A stretch of 7,042 nt of DNA from assembly GCA_902796535.1 (NCBI GenBank), contig CADBPL010000089.1, positions 1-7,042 of the forward strand, in the 5' to 3' direction. The notes beneath the pieces are model-generated. The model had not been told where the DNA came from. It worked only from the letters and a program-made list of their open reading frames with translations, and did not search any database. Source of the DNA: Oscillospiraceae bacterium. Lineage in GTDB: Bacteria; Bacillota; Clostridia; Oscillospirales; Acutalibacteraceae. A program made the position numbers and the translations under genes. Shown in pieces: positions 5,364-7,042 of the stretch (its first letter is position 1; each line of letters opens with the position of its first letter).

Positions 5364-5939
5364 TTACGTTTCTGTTACTCTGACGATAAAGTCAAAGTTC
5401 TGATCCATATAGCTGTTGCCGGCGCTGGAATCCATATAGAGGAAGAAGTAAGCGTAACCCGTATTGTCAGCCGCCGTGATCGAATGCGTGATCACATATT
5501 CGTTTGCGTTTGCATCCTCGGTCAATTCATCGTTGAACACATCCGTGATGCTGCTCGCACTCGGGTAAGGCGTGTTAGACGACCAGCTGTCATAAAAGCG
5601 GATCTTCATCACGTCGCCAAGAGCCGGCTCTTCATCCATAACAAGTTTAATGTGGGCATTATGCCCCGGCGTGATCTCAACACGGAACAGCGCTTTCATG
5701 CCGGGCACAAAGTTGAGATCCCCGTCATATTGAGAGAAGTCCTCTCCCTCGAGACAATAGAAAAGCGGTTCACCGTCATCATCATGATCGTCCGTCGGCG
5801 CTGTGATGGACGCGGCGAGCTGATCGACCGATGAGGTGGAGTTATGCGCAAACCATGCAAGGGTACCGCCGATGGCGATAATAACCAGCACCAAAGCCGT
5901 AAAAAGAAGCTGGAAACTGCTATCTTCTTTTTTCTTCAT
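5364..5939 (-). CDS. SipW-type exported protein, TasA/camelysin-like (substrate 1)
   Basis: This 191-residue protein has a short basic N-terminus (MKKKEDSS), a hydrophobic segment at about residues 9-25, and the SipW-type cleavage-region motif TLAWFAH at 26-32. After the signal comes an acidic patch (DDHDDDGE, 50-57) that might bind cations. FVPGMKALFRVEITPGHNAH (77-96) then matches the 'L-x-PGD, strand, N-G, strand' layout known from TasA. The last strand, FDFIVRV, sits almost at the C-terminus, and there is no wall-sorting signal. The start at 5939 is chosen because GGAGGG (5952-5947) lies 7 nt upstream. The longer frame from 6008 would begin inside the hairpin region and put about 23 extra residues before the signal peptide. 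The protein is probably cut by a SipW-type peptidase, such as those encoded just downstream, and assembled outside the cell. Subunit function is inferred; the signal type is seen. Confidence 0.88.
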   Translation of the reverse strand: MKKKEDSSFQLLFTALVLVIIAIGGTLAWFAHNSTSSVDQLAASITAPTDDHDDDGEPLFYCLEGEDFSQYDGDLNFVPGMKALFRVEITPGHNAHIKLVMDEEPALGDVMKIRFYDSWSSNTPYPSASSITDVFNDELTEDANANEYVITHSITAADNTGYAYFFLYMDSSAGNSYMDQNFDFIVRVTET

Positions 5940-5946
5940 CTGTAAA

Positions 5947-5952
5947 CCCTCC
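5947..5952 (-). promoter_or_regulatory. Ribosome binding site GGAGGG for substrate 1
   Basis: GGAGGG on the minus strand lies 7 nt before the ATG at 5939. It sets the start of the gene at the lysine-rich signal peptide rather than at the upstream in-frame ATG at 6008. Confidence 0.85.
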
Positions 5953-5970
5953 ATGGTTTGTTGTTGGGAT

Positions 5971-5999
5971 CGGTGGAGCGGAAAGATTCCGCTCCACCG
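5971..5999 (-). other. Perfect 13-bp intergenic hairpin
   Basis: The arms cggtggagcggaa (5971-5983) and ttccgctccaccg (5987-5999) are exact reverse complements around the 3-nt loop aga. The hairpin begins 14 nt after the stop of the upstream gene and lies 31 nt before the start of the next. On the transcribed minus strand no U-run follows, so it does not look like a standard intrinsic terminator. A 3'-end stabiliser, processing site or partial attenuator that sets different mRNA levels for the two genes fits better. That function is inferred. Confidence 0.8.
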
Positions 6000-6013
6000 T
6001 TTGTTCAATTCAT

Positions 6014-7042
6014 TCAGCTGCCCTGACTGACCGTGTCAAAGATCCAGTTGCCGCCAGTGCGCTGCAGGCCCCAATCGGGCGCGGTCATCTCAACCGTAAC
6101 GAGCAGGTAATCATATTGAATATGGTTGACGTGTTCTGCTGCGCCGATCGAGATCATGCTGCCGCCCGCATCAACGATCGCGCTCGTAACGTTAAAGCTG
6201 CTGGTGGCGCCGCTCGGGGTCACCGTAACGTTACTGACGACCTTGTTGTTGCCGTCAAGATAGGCCGGACGAATGGTCACGGAACTGACCTTATCGCCGG
6301 AGCCGGGCTGGCAATAACCATCCAGACTGTATACGTTGCCGTTCGGCGCAATGATCACGTTGCCGCAAATCTGACCCGTGGTGACCATGTTCTGACCGGA
6401 ACCGGTGATCTGCGTCAGGCCGGTCGTGATCAGGTCGCCGTTGTCGACCACGTTCTTTACGGTGATGATCGACCGATCCCCTTCGTCAAGAACATTCTGG
6501 CCGGAAGCGTTCACAAACTCATAGCAGAGCTTGAATGCCTTTTGCAGCTTGACGTTGCTCACGGTACGCACCAGATAGTTGTTAGCCATCGGCAAGATCA
6601 TGCTGTAGGAAACGGTGCCGGTCACGGCAGCCGCAGCCGCATAACCGCCGGTGACCTGTCTGGTCAGGCGCATGGAAGTGGTGTCAAAGCTGACCCTGTC
6701 GACCGCTCCGCCGGTCGTGCCGCCTTCGGAGTCGACGTAAATGCCGAGGTCGCCCATCGCGCTCAGTCTTGCCGAGCCATAGGTTCCCAATTCGCCGGGT
6801 GCCGACAGGCTCGAAATCGTGTCGCCGGAACCGACGTGGTTGAGCTGGATCGCAGCCGCGGCAAAACGAACGCCGGCTTTAAAAGCATCGCTCGTGCCGA
6901 TATCGAAGGTCTCCGCGACCGGATAATACCCATTGCCGAAGCTCGCCATGCCGCCGTTATAGAAGTGAGCGGCTGAGACGAAGGCCGGGTCGGCTAATTC
7001 CGCGGTAGCTTTCAGGTTATCATCGGTAATGAGCAGGCCGAG
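6014..7042 (-). CDS. Unknown probable extracellular protein, 3' part (N-terminus outside window)
   Basis: The reading frame is open to the window edge and ends in TGA at 6016-6014, so 342 C-terminal residues are visible and the start lies upstream. The first in-window ATG, at 6949, is internal because the same frame continues through it without a stop. The visible part is rich in Gly, Ser, Thr, Val and Asn with few Lys, in alternating patterns typical of beta-rich exported proteins (for example the stretches TTGLTQITGSGQNMVTTG and VSNVTVTPSG). It has no transmembrane segment, no LPXTG sorting motif and no recognisable catalytic motif. I do not recognise the family. It lies just upstream of a SipW-type substrate on the same strand, with only a hairpin between, so it may be a large structural or adhesive subunit of the same surface system. 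That role is inferred from position alone. Whether it carries a SipW-type signal peptide cannot be judged here. Confidence 0.85.
   Translation of the reverse strand, partial: LGLLITDDNLKATAELADPAFVSAAHFYNGGMASFGNGYYPVAETFDIGTSDAFKAGVRFAAAAIQLNHVGSGDTISSLSAPGELGTYGSARLSAMGDLGIYVDSEGGTTGGAVDRVSFDTTSMRLTRQVTGGYAAAAAVTGTVSYSMILPMANNYLVRTVSNVKLQKAFKLCYEFVNASGQNVLDEGDRSIITVKNVVDNGDLITTGLTQITGSGQNMVTTGQICGNVIIAPNGNVYSLDGYCQPGSGDKVSSVTIRPAYLDGNNKVVSNVTVTPSGATSSFNVTSAIVDAGGSMISIGAAEHVNHIQYDYLLVTVEMTAPDWGLQRTGGNWIFDTVSQGS

Noticed and set aside
5971..5999. Intrinsic terminator
   Set aside because: The stem is strong, but the minus strand continues with ATCCCAAC and no U-run.
5940..6008. N-terminal extension of substrate 1 to an ATG at 6008
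   Set aside because: It would translate through the perfect hairpin and place 23 residues before the signal peptide, while a strong GGAGGG stands 7 nt before the ATG at 5939.
5940..6013. Promoter for substrate 1
   Set aside because: TTGAAC near the end of the upstream gene has no acceptable -10 box at normal spacing, so co-transcription with the upstream gene is more likely.
6116..6976. Long plus-strand reading frame opposite the large unknown protein
   Set aside because: Its translation is dominated by His, Arg, Asp and Ala as expected for the antisense of a GC-rich gene, and the minus-strand frame is open to the window edge and fits the operon.

Overview
The window looks like part of a Gram-positive Clostridia-type (Firmicutes) chromosome. 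The reasons are the AGGAGG-type ribosome binding sites, SipW-type signal peptidases with their TasA/camelysin-like substrates, and about half G+C by eye. The exact taxon cannot be read from the sequence. Every gene I can support lies on the minus strand, so transcription runs from position 7042 down to about 248.

In transcription order the layout is as follows. (1) 7042-6014 is the 3' part of a large Gly/Ser/Thr/Val-rich unknown, probably extracellular, protein that is cut by the window edge. (2) 5999-5971 is a perfect 13-bp hairpin. (3) 5939-5364 is a small exported protein with a SipW-type signal peptide. (4) 5363-5184 is a gap holding a 3' hairpin, a sigma-A-like promoter (TTGACA-17-TAATCT) and a dyad at the predicted transcript start. 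(5) 5183-4626 and 4645-4145 are two overlapping SipW-type signal peptidases. (6) 4148-3615 is a second SipW-type substrate, joined to the peptidase before it by an ATGA overlap. (7) 3607-3113 is a third SipW-type signal peptidase. (8) 3129-2416 is the substrate most like TasA. (9) 2396-1677 is a fourth substrate. (10) 1663-833 and 840-304 encode two single-pass membrane proteins whose outer domains appear related to each other. (11) 285-248 is a strong intrinsic terminator. (12) 247-1 has no gene but holds a multi-hairpin repeat and a 24-bp-period repeat that resembles insertion-sequence ends.

The locus reads as a secretion and assembly cassette for extracellular protein fibres or a surface layer. 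SipW-type peptidases would cut the atypical signal peptides of the TasA-like subunits, which would then assemble outside the cell. The two membrane proteins may anchor or help assemble the product. The unusual points are three different signal peptidases beside four divergent substrates, and the pair of related membrane proteins. The fibre or surface-layer role is inferred; the peptidase assignments rest on clear catalytic motifs.
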